Shown piece by piece: positions 1-9,702 of a stretch of 64,000 nucleotides of DNA; position 1 is the first letter of the stretch, and each line of letters opens with the position of its first letter. The position numbers and the translations under genes were made by a program. The notes below the pieces were generated by a model, which saw nothing but the letters and a program-made list of their open reading frames with translations, was not told where the DNA came from and did no database searches. The DNA is from Pseudobacter ginsenosidimutans (GTDB lineage: Bacteria; Bacteroidota; Bacteroidia; Chitinophagales; Chitinophagaceae): NCBI RefSeq assembly GCF_007970185.1, contig NZ_CP042431.1, forward strand, positions 2,418,001 through 2,482,000, read 5' to 3'.

Positions 1-774
1 CACGCCGGCCTGCGCGGCAATCACGGTATTGTTACCTACTTCTACATTGTGCGCGATCTGGATCAGATTGTCGAGTTTAGCGCCAGACCTGATCACAGTA
101 GAACCTATGGTAGCGCGGTCGATAGTGGCATTGGCGCCGATCTCTACAAAATCTTCCACAATCACATTGCCGATCTGCGGCACTTTCTTGAAACTGCCAT
201 CAGGTTGCGGAGCAAAGCCGAAACCATCGCTGCCGAGAACAGTACCTGCATGGATGGTTACATTCTTTCCGATCACACAATCGTGATAGATCTTCACGCC
301 GGGATGAACAATGCTATTGTCACCGATAGTGACTTTATTGCCAATATAAGCGTTGGGAAAAATCTTTACGTTATTACCGAGCACCACACCTTCTCCGATA
401 TAACAAAAAGCGCCGAGGAAAATATTCTCGCCGAGTTTGGCGGAAGACGCCACGTACACCGGGTCCTGGGTGCCCACCATTTGTTGCGTCATCACTTCCT
501 GGTACTTGGTAAGTAAGGTGGCGAATGCGGTATAAGCATCTTCCACGCGGATCAGTGTACCCTTCACCGGTTCTTTCAGTTCCTGGGATGCGCTGATGAT
601 GATGATGGATGCTTCAGTAGAATACAGGAAGTCTTCATATTTAGGGTTGGCAAGAAAGGCAAGCTGACCGGCTTTGGCTTCTTCGATCTTTCCGAAAGAA
701 CCAACAGCGGCATTGGGATCGCCTTCCACTTTCCCATTGATGATCATGGCTATTTGTGCTGCGGTGAATTGCAT
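1..774 (-). CDS. lpxD: UDP-3-O-acylglucosamine N-acyltransferase LpxD, C-terminus cut by window edge
   Basis: LpxD adds the second 3-hydroxyacyl chain to UDP-3-O-acyl-glucosamine in lipid A synthesis, in the cytoplasm. The reading frame runs off the left edge in phase, leaving 258 codons from ATG 774. The N-terminal uridine-binding part (about residues 1-100, including the segment FLANPKYEDF) is followed by left-handed beta-helix hexapeptide repeats such as NAYIGNKVTIGDNSIV. The motif IYHDCVIGKN lies in the helix, and HAGTVLGSDGFGFAPQ is the LpxD signature with the catalytic His region. The last visible residues, IAAQAGV, are still inside the helix, so roughly a quarter of the protein is missing. 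The next gene upstream on the same strand is the HD phosphohydrolase, a pairing I have seen in other Bacteroidota lpxD regions (recollection only). Confidence 0.95.
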   Translation of the reverse strand, partial: MQFTAAQIAMIINGKVEGDPNAAVGSFGKIEEAKAGQLAFLANPKYEDFLYSTEASIIIISASQELKEPVKGTLIRVEDAYTAFATLLTKYQEVMTQQMVGTQDPVYVASSAKLGENIFLGAFCYIGEGVVLGNNVKIFPNAYIGNKVTIGDNSIVHPGVKIYHDCVIGKNVTIHAGTVLGSDGFGFAPQPDGSFKKVPQIGNVIVEDFVEIGANATIDRATIGSTVIRSGAKLDNLIQIAHNVEVGNNTVIAAQAGV

Positions 775-823
775 GGTTGTTGAGCTTTTATAAGGGATTT
801 TGCAAGGTACTGGTAATGTTGCT

Positions 824-2041
824 TTACTTCAGATAACAAATGTAATATTTTTTCACAGGGCTCGATAGTGTCTGGCTGATCAGGGCATTGTCTACCTGCG
901 AGATATCCTTCACCGTTCCGTCTTTGAAAAGGATATTGATCTTTTCTTCAACCGGGTTATAGGTGGTATTGACGGCCTCGCCGGTGAAAAGAAGATAATG
1001 ACAATCTTCTTCCTGTATGCCTTTCAACTGGCAAATCCTGTTCCGCTGTTCTGTAACCCATTGCTGATCGAAAGGTTCAGCCTGCAATTTAACTTTTAAT
1101 AAACGACGATCGATCAGGCCTTCGCAAAGCGTAGACAACACCGGATCGGGATGGAACATCCAATTCTTGATACTGGCCATCACATCGAAGTCGTCCAGCA
1201 AACAAAATTCTGTCAGGTATTTATCGATCGGGGTTTCTTCTTCCTTTGATTGCAAAAACAGGTCAAGCGCTGCAGATGCACCGGGTACAGTTTCTCCTCT
1301 TAAGATAAGTTCCCGGGCGCGTTCCAGCACTTTCACCAACATCTTTTCCGCACTCAGTACGGCTTTGTGCAAATAAACCTGCCAATACATGAGCCGGCGG
1401 GCTACCAGGAATTTTTCGATGGAGAAGATGCCTTTCTCTTCCACCATCAATTCCCCTTCATGCACCGTGAGCATTTTGAGGATTCGATCATATCCGATCA
1501 CTCCTTCAGATACGCCGGTAAAGAAACTGTCGCGGCTCAAATAATCCATTCTGTCAACATCCAGTTGTCCGGAAATGAGCTGGTACAGGAATGGCTTATG
1601 ATATTGATTGGTGAAGATTGAAATAGCGAGATCGAGCTGTCCGTTCATCTCTTTGTTGAGGATGCGGATGATCCGGAGCGAAATGTCTTCATGCTTCACA
1701 CCCTTTATCAGTACATTTTCCAGGGCATGGGAGAATGGTCCGTGACCCACATCGTGTAATAATATGGCCACTTTGGCTCCCAGTTCTTCTTCGGCACTGA
1801 TTTCGATACCCTTGTTGCGGAGTTCCTGGAGGGCATTGCACATGAGGTGATAAGCTCCCAGTGAATGATGCAATCTGGTATGCACCGCCCCGGGATATAC
1901 CAGGTGTGCAAATGCCATCTGGTGGATGCGCCGCAGGCGCTGATAATAAGGATGTGCTATCACCTGGAAAATTACAGGATGATCGATGGTGATGAAGCCA
2001 TACACGGGATCATTGATGATCTTTCTGACTGGTTGCGCCAT
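824..2041 (-). CDS. HD-domain phosphohydrolase (dGTPase/SAMHD1-like)
   Basis: A 405-residue HD-superfamily metal-dependent phosphohydrolase. The N-terminus has INDPVYGFI, typical of the YwfO-like family. Metal and catalytic residues are visible as RLHHSLGAYH (His58/59), LLHDVGHGPFSH (His96, Asp97, His100) and the later Asp in QLDVDRMDYL (about 161-163). Related proteins hydrolyse dNTPs or act on other nucleotides; the substrate here cannot be read from sequence. The 49-nt gap to lpxD on the same strand suggests co-transcription. ATG 2041 gives the family N-terminus and an upstream in-frame extension is not needed. Confidence 0.88.
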   Translation of the reverse strand: MAQPVRKIINDPVYGFITIDHPVIFQVIAHPYYQRLRRIHQMAFAHLVYPGAVHTRLHHSLGAYHLMCNALQELRNKGIEISAEEELGAKVAILLHDVGHGPFSHALENVLIKGVKHEDISLRIIRILNKEMNGQLDLAISIFTNQYHKPFLYQLISGQLDVDRMDYLSRDSFFTGVSEGVIGYDRILKMLTVHEGELMVEEKGIFSIEKFLVARRLMYWQVYLHKAVLSAEKMLVKVLERARELILRGETVPGASAALDLFLQSKEEETPIDKYLTEFCLLDDFDVMASIKNWMFHPDPVLSTLCEGLIDRRLLKVKLQAEPFDQQWVTEQRNRICQLKGIQEEDCHYLLFTGEAVNTTYNPVEEKINILFKDGTVKDISQVDNALISQTLSSPVKKYYICYLK

Positions 2042-2156
2042 TCGCTGCTTGCTATTTTGTTAAAATTGCCCCATAAGACAGTCGGCAAAACTACGGATTA
2101 ATGATTATCAGTGATAATATGGTATTTTGCTGGAATCAAACCATTAAATCTTTTAC

Positions 2157-3713
2157 ATGGCAATTGGAAAAATACTCTGGGTAGATGATGAAATAGAAAG
2201 TTTACAATCGCAAATCCTCTTTTTGCAAGGAAAAGGATACGAAGTAAGCGCACTCACCAACGGTTTTGATGCAGTTGACTTTGTAAAAGACAACTACGTG
2301 GATGTTGTTTTGCTGGACGAGACCATGCCCGGTATCACCGGCCTGGAAACGCTTGCCAAGATCAAGGAAGTGAATCAGCAGATCCCTGTGGTGATGATCA
2401 CCAAGAATGAAACAGAAGGCCTGATGGACGATGCCATCGGCAGTCAGATCACAGATTACCTGATCAAGCCCGTGAACCCCAACCAGGTATTGCTCAGTCT
2501 GAAAAAGATCATCGACAATAAAAGACTGGTAGCAGAGAAAACAACTTTCGCTTACCAGCAACAGTTCCGCAATCTCTTCATGGCCCTCAACAGCAATCCC
2601 GATTACAACGAATGGATGGAGATCTACCGCAAACTTGTTTACTGGGAGCTGGAAATGGAAAAAAGCGATAGCCCCGAGATGCAGGAAGTATTGCAATCAC
2701 AGAAGAGTGAAGCCAATACCGAGTTCTTCAAATTCGTTTCGAGGAATTATGCCAAATGGGTGAGCCCGCGCAGTGAAGAAGGACCTGTGATGAGCCATAC
2801 GCTTATGAAATGGAAGGTGCTGCCACACGTGGAAAAAGGCGTACCTACTTTTTTTATCCTGCTGGATAACCTGCGCTTCGACCAGTGGAAAGCCATTCAG
2901 CCCATTTTTGCAGAGAGCTTCAGGATACTGGAGGAAGACAGTTTCTACAGTATTCTACCGACTGCCACACAATACGCACGCAACGCCATTTTCAGCGGAT
3001 TGCTGCCTATCGATATAGAAAAGAATTATCCCCAGCAATGGAAGAATGATGATGATGATGGAGGAAAGAACCTGCATGAAGAAGATTTTATAAGAGGATT
3101 TCTGAAAAGGGCGAAAAGAGAAGATATCAAATTCTCTTACACCAAGATCCTGAACAATTCAGCGGGACAGGACCTCGTGAACAATATGCACAACCTGCTG
3201 GGGAACGACCTCAATATCATCGTATACAATTTCGTGGATATGCTCAGCCATGCCCGTACGGAAATGGAAGTGCTGAAAGAGCTGGCTGGTGATGAGATCA
3301 GCTATCGTTCTGTTACCAAAAGCTGGTTCGAGCATTCACCCCTGCACCAGGCATTGAAGAAGATCGCAGACAAAAAGATCAACCTGGTGCTGGCAACAGA
3401 TCACGGCAGCGTACAAGTGAAAACGCCTGCCAAAGTGATCGGCGACAAACAAACTACCACCAACCTGCGCTATAAGCACGGCCGCAATCTGCATTATGAG
3501 CAAAAAGAAGTATTGGCCTTCCGGGATCCGAAAGAAGCCGGACTGCCAGTGCCTACAGTGAATTCATCGTACATTTTTGCGAAGGAAGACCTGTACCTCT
3601 GTTATCCGAACAATTATAATTATTACGTGAACTACTACCGCAATACTTTTCAGCATGGCGGGGTAAGCCTCGAGGAGATGATCGTACCTGTTATCAAAAT
3701 GACCAGCAAATAA
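2157..3713 (+). CDS. porX: PorX-type response regulator with PglZ/alkaline-phosphatase domain
   Basis: 518 residues. An N-terminal CheY-like receiver (about 1-125) has the acidic pair WVDDE (Asp10/11), phospho-acceptor Asp54 in LLDETMPG and the conserved Lys of MITKNE, followed by DYLIKPVNPNQ. The rest is a PglZ/alkaline-phosphatase-superfamily domain, with LLDNLRFDQW, VDMLSHARTEM and ATDHGSVQVKTP as the likely metal-binding segments. This architecture defines PorX, which with PorY and SigP controls type IX secretion genes in Porphyromonas gingivalis; PorX from that species has been shown to hydrolyse cyclic oligonucleotides. No porY-like kinase is adjacent, so the partner must be elsewhere. 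The gene is divergent from the HD phosphohydrolase. Confidence 0.9.
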   Translation: MAIGKILWVDDEIESLQSQILFLQGKGYEVSALTNGFDAVDFVKDNYVDVVLLDETMPGITGLETLAKIKEVNQQIPVVMITKNETEGLMDDAIGSQITDYLIKPVNPNQVLLSLKKIIDNKRLVAEKTTFAYQQQFRNLFMALNSNPDYNEWMEIYRKLVYWELEMEKSDSPEMQEVLQSQKSEANTEFFKFVSRNYAKWVSPRSEEGPVMSHTLMKWKVLPHVEKGVPTFFILLDNLRFDQWKAIQPIFAESFRILEEDSFYSILPTATQYARNAIFSGLLPIDIEKNYPQQWKNDDDDGGKNLHEEDFIRGFLKRAKREDIKFSYTKILNNSAGQDLVNNMHNLLGNDLNIIVYNFVDMLSHARTEMEVLKELAGDEISYRSVTKSWFEHSPLHQALKKIADKKINLVLATDHGSVQVKTPAKVIGDKQTTTNLRYKHGRNLHYEQKEVLAFRDPKEAGLPVPTVNSSYIFAKEDLYLCYPNNYNYYVNYYRNTFQHGGVSLEEMIVPVIKMTSK

Positions 3714-3777
3714 GAATCTCTCCACTGTCTGTGGATAACCTTATCCGGCTGTAATCGGCATCACCGTCACATTTGGC

Positions 3778-3785
3778 TACCTTTG
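3778..3785 (+). promoter_or_regulatory. Bacteroidota -7 element (TACCTTTG)
   Basis: TACCTTTG matches the Bacteroidota consensus TAnnTTTG and lies 25 nt before the ATG of the 96-residue gene. No clear TTG is seen at the expected -33 distance, so this is a partial match. Confidence 0.5.
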
Positions 3786-3810
3786 TAGTGTTCATTTTTG
3801 TTGTACAACT

Positions 3811-4101
3811 ATGAAATACACACAAACCTCTTTAGATAAGCTGGAAAACCTGCTGGATGAGCTGGAATACGTGGTCCGGTATGAACGTGGCACATTCCAG
3901 AGCGGTTACTGTATCCTGGAACAGAAGAAGGTGGTTGTGCTGAATAAGTTCCTTCAGATGGAAGGCCGTATCAACACCTTAATGGATATTATCCCACAAT
4001 TGAACGTGAATATAGAGTTCCTTACTCCTGAATCACGGAAAGTGTATGACGATGTGATCCAACGCCAGGAAGCTGCAGACGCAGACAGTAACAGTAAATA
4101 A
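3811..4101 (+). CDS. conserved small protein of unknown function
   Basis: 96 residues, no signal peptide or membrane segment. The first half is predicted helical (LDKLENLLDELEYVVRYERG), then FQSGYCILEQKKVVVLNKF and a second helical part. It looks like a small soluble conserved protein. It starts from ATG 3811, preceded by a good -7 element, and is followed after 9 nt by the PhnP-like hydrolase, so the two are probably one transcription unit. I do not recognise a function; the CILEQKKVVVLNK segment reads like a beta hairpin between helices. Confidence 0.75.
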   Translation: MKYTQTSLDKLENLLDELEYVVRYERGTFQSGYCILEQKKVVVLNKFLQMEGRINTLMDIIPQLNVNIEFLTPESRKVYDDVIQRQEAADADSNSK

Positions 4102-4110
4102 GCCATCCCC

Positions 4111-4905
4111 TTGAGTTATCCTGCACTTACAATAACATTTCTGGGAACGGGTACCAGTAGTGGTGTGCCGATGATTGCCTGTGATTGCCCGGTTTGTACC
4201 TCCAACTACAAAAAAGATAACAGGCTTCGGTCCAGTATTATGGTGCAGTCCGCAACCACTACACTGGTAGTGGATGCAGGTCCGGATTTCCGTTACCAGA
4301 TGCTCCGCGCCAAAGTGAAACACCTGGATGCAATTTTACTGACGCATTCACATAAAGACCATCTCGGCGGATTGGATGATGTGCGTGCTTTCAATTTCTT
4401 TTCCCACCAGCCGATGCAGGTCTACGCTACAGAATTCACACAGGAGGCCATCGTGAGGGAAATCCCTTATGCATTTTATGAGGCCAGGTATCCAGGCCTG
4501 CCTGAAGTAAAACTGAATACTATGAATTCCGCCTTCCCCTTCATGGTAGGCGATATTCCCGTAACTCCCATACAAGTCTGGCATTTGAAAATGCCGGTGC
4601 TCGGATTCCGCTTCGGAGCTTTCACCTACATCACAGATGCCAATCGCATCGATGAGGAAGAAAAAGAAAAGATAAAAGGAAGCGATGTGCTGGTGCTGAA
4701 TGCTCTTCGAAAAGAGCAGCATATTTCGCATTTCAGTTTGTCTGAAGCCATTGCCGTATCGCAGGAATTGAGTATCCCTGAAGTTTATCTCACACATCTC
4801 AGCCACCAGATGGGCAAACACGAAGATGTAAGTAAAGAACTTCCTGCAGGTGTGATGCTTTCCTATGATGGATTACAATTGCAACTCCCCGGAAAAGAAG
4901 ATTGA
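4111..4905 (+). CDS. MBL-fold metallo-hydrolase, PhnP-like phosphodiesterase
   Basis: 264-residue metallo-beta-lactamase-fold hydrolase. FLGTGTSSGVPMIACDCPVC at the N-terminus, with the Cys pair, is typical of the PhnP/YycJ-like branch, which cleaves cyclic phosphodiesters. The metal-binding motif LTHSHKDHLGGLDD (HxHxDH), TYITDANRID and the late His of YLTHLSHQMG supply the two-metal site. The start is TTG 4111, only 9 nt after the previous stop; the first in-frame ATG would remove the GTGTSSG strand, so the TTG start is preferred. Exact substrate is not inferable; an RNA-repair or cyclic phosphate role is possible. Confidence 0.85.
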   Translation: MSYPALTITFLGTGTSSGVPMIACDCPVCTSNYKKDNRLRSSIMVQSATTTLVVDAGPDFRYQMLRAKVKHLDAILLTHSHKDHLGGLDDVRAFNFFSHQPMQVYATEFTQEAIVREIPYAFYEARYPGLPEVKLNTMNSAFPFMVGDIPVTPIQVWHLKMPVLGFRFGAFTYITDANRIDEEEKEKIKGSDVLVLNALRKEQHISHFSLSEAIAVSQELSIPEVYLTHLSHQMGKHEDVSKELPAGVMLSYDGLQLQLPGKED

Positions 4906-5008
4906 TCTAGTACTTTGTTAATGATGTTTCCTGCGCTAACGGTGTGCTTCAACCGCATTATTTCCTTTTGCTTCCGCTAGATTTGATGGCCGAATAAAAG
5001 CCCTGCCT

Positions 5009-6022
5009 ATGAAAGAAGATTGGAAAGAATATGTAAGCTTCACCAGGAAAGAGCGCAATGGAGTGATCGTATTGCTGGTGTTGATCGTATTACTCAGTGT
5101 ATTGCCGTATTTCATTCCTGCGCCTGATGTAGTAGTTGATGAAGCCACTACAAAAGAATGGCGATCGAAACTGGCTGCATGGAAAAACGGAAAGAAAGGG
5201 CAGGCAAATCAGGTAAAAGAAAGGAATGAAGAGGTGGTAGCCGCCGAAACCCGCTCTGATAGCGGATCTTATGCTGCCCGGGCAACAGAAGATCATATCG
5301 GTCTTTTCCCCTTCGATCCCAATCATCTCACTGAAAGCGGCTGGAAACGCCTGGGCATTCCCGATAAAGTGATCCGCACTATTTTCAATTACATCAATAA
5401 AGGCGGGCAATTCAGAAAACCGGAAGATATTGCGCGGATCTACGGTATGCGTACTCCGGATGTGAAAAGGTTAATGCCCTGGGTGAAGATCGCTGAGAAA
5501 TCCGGATTTACCGAAAAAAGCAGAAAGATGGATCGCAATGCTACCGGTACATTTACGAGGCCAACCGTTGCAGATAGTGGAAATTTTACCCGGGTAACGC
5601 TATCGCCTGTACGAAGAAAGAAATACATCCACATCGATATCAATACAGCGGATACCAGTGCCTGGATGAATTTCCCCGGCATCGGTAGCCGCCTCGCATT
5701 CCGTATTGTTCAGTATCGTGAAAAACTCGGAGGATTCCATAGTCCCGATCAGGTGGGAGAAACCTGGGCGCTGCCTGATTCCACCTTTCAAAAAATCAGG
5801 CCCTGGCTGCAATGCAATACCGGAGTTTTCCGGAAGCTGTCAATCAACACAGCGGGCATTGAAGAATTGAAACAACATCCATATCTGCGCTGGCAACTGG
5901 CCAATGCGATTGTGCAATACCGTCAGCAACATGGCCCATTCCGGTCGGCAGCAGATTTGCAGCAGATCATACTGATCACACCGCTTCTGATCACGAGAAT
6001 TGCGCCGTATATTGAGTACTGA
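5009..6022 (+). CDS. membrane-anchored helix-hairpin-helix (ComEA-like) protein
   Basis: 337 residues. A single membrane segment near residues 18-37 (GVIVLLVLIVLLSVLPYFI) is followed by a charged linker and three helix-hairpin-helix repeats: about 112-157 (LGIPDKVIRTIFNYINKGG), 210-268 (DINTADTSAWMNFPGIGSRL) and 277-337 (SINTAGIEELKQHPYLRWQL). The repeats match the ComEA HhH domain (TIGR00426-like), which binds double-stranded DNA in natural transformation. A role in DNA uptake is inference; no other competence gene is adjacent. The gene stands alone, with 103 nt of non-coding DNA before and 147 nt after. Confidence 0.85.
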   Translation: MKEDWKEYVSFTRKERNGVIVLLVLIVLLSVLPYFIPAPDVVVDEATTKEWRSKLAAWKNGKKGQANQVKERNEEVVAAETRSDSGSYAARATEDHIGLFPFDPNHLTESGWKRLGIPDKVIRTIFNYINKGGQFRKPEDIARIYGMRTPDVKRLMPWVKIAEKSGFTEKSRKMDRNATGTFTRPTVADSGNFTRVTLSPVRRKKYIHIDINTADTSAWMNFPGIGSRLAFRIVQYREKLGGFHSPDQVGETWALPDSTFQKIRPWLQCNTGVFRKLSINTAGIEELKQHPYLRWQLANAIVQYRQQHGPFRSAADLQQIILITPLLITRIAPYIEY

Positions 6023-6169
6023 CATCCCTCTTAAATTACAAATACCCGGCAATCGCTATCTGGCAAGGGAAATGAGCTTTAGAAAAATATTGCTAACGAA
6101 TGTTAGTTATATTCACCCGGATCCCATATCTTGCACTTGCCTTTAACGATTGTTGTCAATAGATTACGT

Positions 6170-7312
6170 ATGAATTTTCAAAAAGCTGAACTGACAGAAC
6201 AAGTAGCCCAGACCGCCGCAGAGTTTGCTAAGCAACACATCAAACCCCATGTAATGGAGTGGGATGAAAGCCAGGAATTTCCACTGAATACTTTCAGGGA
6301 AATGGGCAAGCTCGGACTGATGGGCGTTCTTGTACCTGAGGAATACGGAGGAGCTGGTCTCAGTTACTTTGAATATGTTGCCATTATTCAGGAGATCGCC
6401 AAAGTATGTGGTTCAGTTGGTTTGAGCCTTGCTGCTCACAATTCCCTCTGTACTGGTCATATCATGACCTTTGGAAATGCGGAGCAAAAGAAAAAGTATT
6501 TACCCAGGCTGGCCACGGCAGAGTGGCTGGGCGCCTGGGGGCTTACCGAGCCCAATACAGGCAGTGATGCCGGTAATATGCAAACCACCGCGGTGCGGGA
6601 TGGGGACCACTGGGTCCTCAACGGCACCAAGTGCTGGATCACGCATGGGATCAGCGGAGATGTAGCCGTGGTGATCGCCAGGACCGGCGAACCCAGAAGC
6701 AGCGGTAACGCAACTGCGTTTATTGTTGAACGTGGTACTCCAGGATTCAGCGGTGGTAAGAAAGAGAATAAACTCGGTATGCGCGCCAGTGAAACGGCAG
6801 AGATGATCTTCGATAATTGCCGGATCCCCGATGCCAACCGATTGGGTGAAGTGGGAGATGGTTTCAGGCAATCGCTTAAGATCCTCGATGGCGGAAGGAT
6901 TTCCATCGCGGCCCTCTCCCTCGGAATTGCGAAGGGTGCATATGAGGCCGCATTGAAATACTCGAAAGAGCGTTACCAGTTTGATCAGCCGATCGCTAAT
7001 TTCCAGGGTATCTCTTTCAAGCTGGCTGATATGGCCACCGAGATCGCTGCTGCTGAAATGCTGACGATGCAAGCCTGTTCATTGAAAATTGCCGGGGAAA
7101 AAATGACCAAGGAATCCGCCATGGCAAAATATTATGCCAGTGAAGTTGCTGTGAAAGTGAGCAACGAAGCGGTGCAGATCTTCGGCGGTTATGGTTATAC
7201 GAAAGATTTCCCTGCTGAAAAATATTATCGCGATAGCAAGCTCTGCACTATCGGCGAAGGCACTTCCGAAATTCAGAAACTGGTTATTGCCAGGGAAGTG
7301 CTGGGAAAGTAG
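6170..7312 (+). CDS. acyl-CoA dehydrogenase
   Basis: 380 residues; a flavoenzyme catalysing alpha,beta-dehydrogenation of acyl-CoA. Signatures seen: [20 protein letters not shown] (FAD/substrate loop), [46 protein letters not shown] and the C-terminal [10 protein letters not shown], whose Glu is at the position of the catalytic base of short/medium-chain enzymes. An upstream in-frame TTG at 6131 would add 13 residues, but ATG 6170 places [11 protein letters not shown] directly at the family N-terminus. A strong terminator follows. The chain-length preference is not readable. Confidence 0.93.
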   Translation: MNFQKAELTEQVAQTAAEFAKQHIKPHVMEWDESQEFPLNTFREMGKLGLMGVLVPEEYGGAGLSYFEYVAIIQEIAKVCGSVGLSLAAHNSLCTGHIMTFGNAEQKKKYLPRLATAEWLGAWGLTEPNTGSDAGNMQTTAVRDGDHWVLNGTKCWITHGISGDVAVVIARTGEPRSSGNATAFIVERGTPGFSGGKKENKLGMRASETAEMIFDNCRIPDANRLGEVGDGFRQSLKILDGGRISIAALSLGIAKGAYEAALKYSKERYQFDQPIANFQGISFKLADMATEIAAAEMLTMQACSLKIAGEKMTKESAMAKYYASEVAVKVSNEAVQIFGGYGYTKDFPAEKYYRDSKLCTIGEGTSEIQKLVIAREVLGK

Positions 7313-7335
7313 TTTTGTCTGTCATGTCTTGTTCG

Positions 7336-7363
7336 GCCCCCGAATGGTTGCGGGGGCTTTTTT
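7336..7363 (+). terminator. rho-independent terminator after acyl-CoA dehydrogenase
   Basis: A 7-bp G/C stem (GCCCCCG at 7336-7342 with CGGGGGC at 7351-7357), an 8-nt loop and a six-T run on the + strand, 23 nt after the stop codon. Confidence 0.85.
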
Positions 7364-7391
7364 ATTTCGGGGCGATGATACGGACAGGCAT

Positions 7392-7414
7392 AAAAAAACC
7401 GGCATCGCTGCCGG
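7392..7414 (-). terminator. rho-independent terminator of the clpX-small gene unit
   Basis: Read on the minus strand: CCGGCA - GCGA - TGCCGG followed by seven T. It lies 16 nt past the stop of the 57-residue gene and back to back with the terminator of the acyl-CoA dehydrogenase. Confidence 0.8.
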
Positions 7415-7429
7415 CCTTCCATTCATTGA

Positions 7430-7603
7430 TCAGGGCATGAAATCATCATCCTGTTTTGGGCCATACTTGGCAAACATCTTATCGATAGCGCCACCGAACA
7501 TCGGGATCTTCTCCTTCGCATAATTCTTGATCACTTCAATGGCTTTGAGCGCCTGGGCTTCTGTAAGCCCTTCCGCCATCAGCTTTTCAATGAGTTCTTT
7601 CAT
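7430..7603 (-). CDS. small conserved protein downstream of clpX
   Basis: 57 residues starting at ATG 7603. The in-frame stretch further upstream contains the run FQKKS of low-complexity sequence and is better read as leader. The sequence is an amphipathic helical protein (LIEKLMAEGLTEAQALKAIE) ending in an acidic tail QDDDFMP. It has a recognisable UBA/CUE-like or EF-Ts-N-like pattern of a short helix, LTEAQA and a second helix, which is suggestive only. It follows clpX by 70 nt on the same strand and ends at a terminator, so it is probably co-transcribed; an adaptor or accessory role with ClpX would be speculation. Confidence 0.65.
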   Translation of the reverse strand: MKELIEKLMAEGLTEAQALKAIEVIKNYAKEKIPMFGGAIDKMFAKYGPKQDDDFMP

Positions 7604-7673
7604 GATACTTTTTTTTTGAAAAACAATGCCGGGTTTCCCCGGCACTGCTATATTGAATGAATTGAAATTCTGT

Positions 7674-8912
7674 TTATGCAACTTTCAGCATGCTCATTTT
7701 GCTCTTGTCGAATTTCTTCTGTGCGTACTCAAGTGTAAGGTTGAATACAGTTTGTTTGGAAGATGGCATTTCGAACATTGCATCAGTTAAGATGCTTTCG
7801 CAGATGCTGCGCAGACCGCGGGCGCCGAGCTTGTACTCGATGGCTTTTTCCACCATGAAGTCCAGCACATCGTTCTCCACATTGAGTTGGATGCCTTCCA
7901 GCTCGAACAATTTCTTGTATTGTTTGATGAGGGCATTCTTAGGCTCGGTAAGGATGGAGCGGAGTGTTTCTGCGTCCAGCGGATTGAGGTGTGTAACCAC
8001 CGGCAGACGTCCCAGCAATTCAGGGATCAGGCCAAATGATTTCAGATCTGTTGCAGTGATGTACTGCAGCAGGTTCTTCTTCATTGTTTCCTGCAATTCT
8101 TTATTCACGTTGAATCCGATGGCATTGGTGTTCACACGGCGTGCGATCACCCTGTCGATACCATCAAATGCGCCACCGCAAATGAAGAGGATATTCTGCG
8201 TGTTGATCTTGATCAGTTTTTGCTCAGGGTGTTTGCGGCCTCCCTGTGGAGGAACCAGTACGTCGGTGCCTTCCAGCAGTTTGAGCAGCCCCTGTTGAAC
8301 GCCTTCACCGCTTACATCGCGGGTGATGGAAGGATTGTCGCCTTTACGTGCGATCTTATCGATCTCATCGATATAAACAATTCCTCTTTCGGCAGCAGGC
8401 ACATCGTAATTACAAACCTGGAGCAACCTGGTGAGGATGCTTTCCACGTCTTCACCCACATAACCTGCTTCCGTAAATACAGTAGCATCTACGATTGCGA
8501 AAGGAACGTTCAGTAATTTTGCGATGGTTTTAGCCAGCAGGGTTTTACCGGTTCCGGTTTCACCCACCATTACGATATTGCTTTTCTCAATATCGATCTC
8601 ACTATCGCTTGTTTTTTGCTGAAGACGTTTATAGTGGTTATAAACGGCAACGGACAATACCTTTTTGGCATCATCCTGACCGATCACATATTCGTCGAGG
8701 AACTTTTTCACTTCCATCGGCTTCTTCACGTTCAGCTTGAAGGAAGAGGGAGCGGGAGTGGTTTCGCTGCGGATCATGAGCTCCTGCTCGATGATTTCCT
8801 GTGCGTGCTCCACGCAGTTTTCGCATATATGTCCTTCCTGACCGGCAATGAGGATCTTCACTTCATCGCGGCTGCGGCCACAAAAGGAACAATGCAGGGT
8901 TGTCTTTGCCAT
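7674..8912 (-). CDS. clpX: ATP-dependent Clp protease ATP-binding subunit ClpX
   Basis: 412-residue AAA+ unfoldase that feeds tagged proteins to ClpP. Features in order: N-terminal zinc-binding domain with two CxxC pairs (CSFC, CENC), Walker A GETGTGKT, pore-loop region GYVGEDVES, Walker [11 protein letters not shown], the ClpP-docking tripeptide IGF in NAIGFNV, and sensor 2 LGARGLRSI. Start ATG 8912 gives [11 protein letters not shown]; the 18 upstream in-frame codons overlap the promoter and are excluded. It lies downstream of the two clpP genes but has its own promoter. Confidence 0.97.
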   Translation of the reverse strand: MAKTTLHCSFCGRSRDEVKILIAGQEGHICENCVEHAQEIIEQELMIRSETTPAPSSFKLNVKKPMEVKKFLDEYVIGQDDAKKVLSVAVYNHYKRLQQKTSDSEIDIEKSNIVMVGETGTGKTLLAKTIAKLLNVPFAIVDATVFTEAGYVGEDVESILTRLLQVCNYDVPAAERGIVYIDEIDKIARKGDNPSITRDVSGEGVQQGLLKLLEGTDVLVPPQGGRKHPEQKLIKINTQNILFICGGAFDGIDRVIARRVNTNAIGFNVNKELQETMKKNLLQYITATDLKSFGLIPELLGRLPVVTHLNPLDAETLRSILTEPKNALIKQYKKLFELEGIQLNVENDVLDFMVEKAIEYKLGARGLRSICESILTDAMFEMPSSKQTVFNLTLEYAQKKFDKSKMSMLKVA

Positions 8913-8934
8913 AATAATACTTACTCTCCGGTTA

Positions 8935-8966
8935 CAAAGGTATCTAAATGAATTCCCAAATCCCAA
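8935..8966 (-). promoter_or_regulatory. clpX promoter
   Basis: On the minus strand TTG (8966-8964), a 21-nt gap and TACCTTTG (8942-8935) match the Bacteroidota -33/-7 consensus. The -7 element ends 22 nt before the clpX start codon. Confidence 0.7.
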
Positions 8967-9039
8967 TTAAATAGGTCATAGGGTTGTTAATGCCCTGTTT
9001 TTCACGAAATTGGGATTTGGGAATCTGATTATGAGTGCC

Positions 9040-9675
9040 TTATAACTTGTCTGTTATTTGATCAACGATGCCGTAATCGATAGATTCCTTGGCATCCATC
9101 CAGTAATCGCGATCGAAATCTTTCATCACCTGTTCGAATTTTTTGCCGGTGTTTTCGGCCAGGATTCGGGCGCTCACTTCTTTCACACGTTTGGTTTGTT
9201 TGGCCTGGATTTCCAGATCAGCGCTTACACCCTGAATATGGCCACCGAGACTGGGCTGGTGGATCATCACTTCTCCGTGAGGATAGATGAAACGTCTGCC
9301 TTTGGCGCCACCGCTGAGGAGGATGGAACCCATGCTGGCTGCAAGGCCCATACAGATTGTGCTCACCGGGCTCTTGATCAGTTTCATGGTATCATAGATC
9401 ACCATTCCACTGGTAACGATGCCACCGGGACTGTTGATAAAGAACTTGATCTCCTGACCGGGCTTGTCTGCATCCAGCAGGAGGAGTTTGGTGGTAACGT
9501 CGCGGGCGGATTTGTCGTCCACCACGCCCCAGAGATAAACGGCGCGTGTATCGAAGAAATATTTTTCCAGCTTTTTGCTGAACATCATCAGGTCAGATTT
9601 CGGCGCTTCTTCTTTTTCTTCATCCTCATCGTCCATACGATAAGGGGTCGTCAAATATTGTGAATACTTGCTCAT
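9040..9675 (-). CDS. clpP: ATP-dependent Clp protease proteolytic subunit, second paralogue
   Basis: 211-residue ClpP-family serine protease. The triad is intact: Ser in GLAASMGS, His in VMIHQP and Asp in DFDRDYWM. The N-terminus is unlike the neighbouring paralogue: an acidic stretch DDEDEEKEEAP, and no ER-x-DVYSRL axial-loop/hydrophobic-pocket segment; instead KYFFDTRAVYLWGVV. It is 27 nt downstream of the other clpP on the same strand. By analogy with ClpP1P2 of mycobacteria, the two may form a mixed tetradecamer; this is inference. Paralogue with divergent N-terminus may have altered contacts with ClpX. Confidence 0.93.
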   Translation of the reverse strand: MSKYSQYLTTPYRMDDEDEEKEEAPKSDLMMFSKKLEKYFFDTRAVYLWGVVDDKSARDVTTKLLLLDADKPGQEIKFFINSPGGIVTSGMVIYDTMKLIKSPVSTICMGLAASMGSILLSGGAKGRRFIYPHGEVMIHQPSLGGHIQGVSADLEIQAKQTKRVKEVSARILAENTGKKFEQVMKDFDRDYWMDAKESIDYGIVDQITDKL

Positions 9676-9702
9676 GCTATTCAGTTAATGTTTTTAGTAA
9701 GG

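Noticed and set aside
49-516. Open reading frame on the + strand opposite lpxD
   Set aside because: It is antisense to the clear LpxD hexapeptide repeats and has no family pattern.
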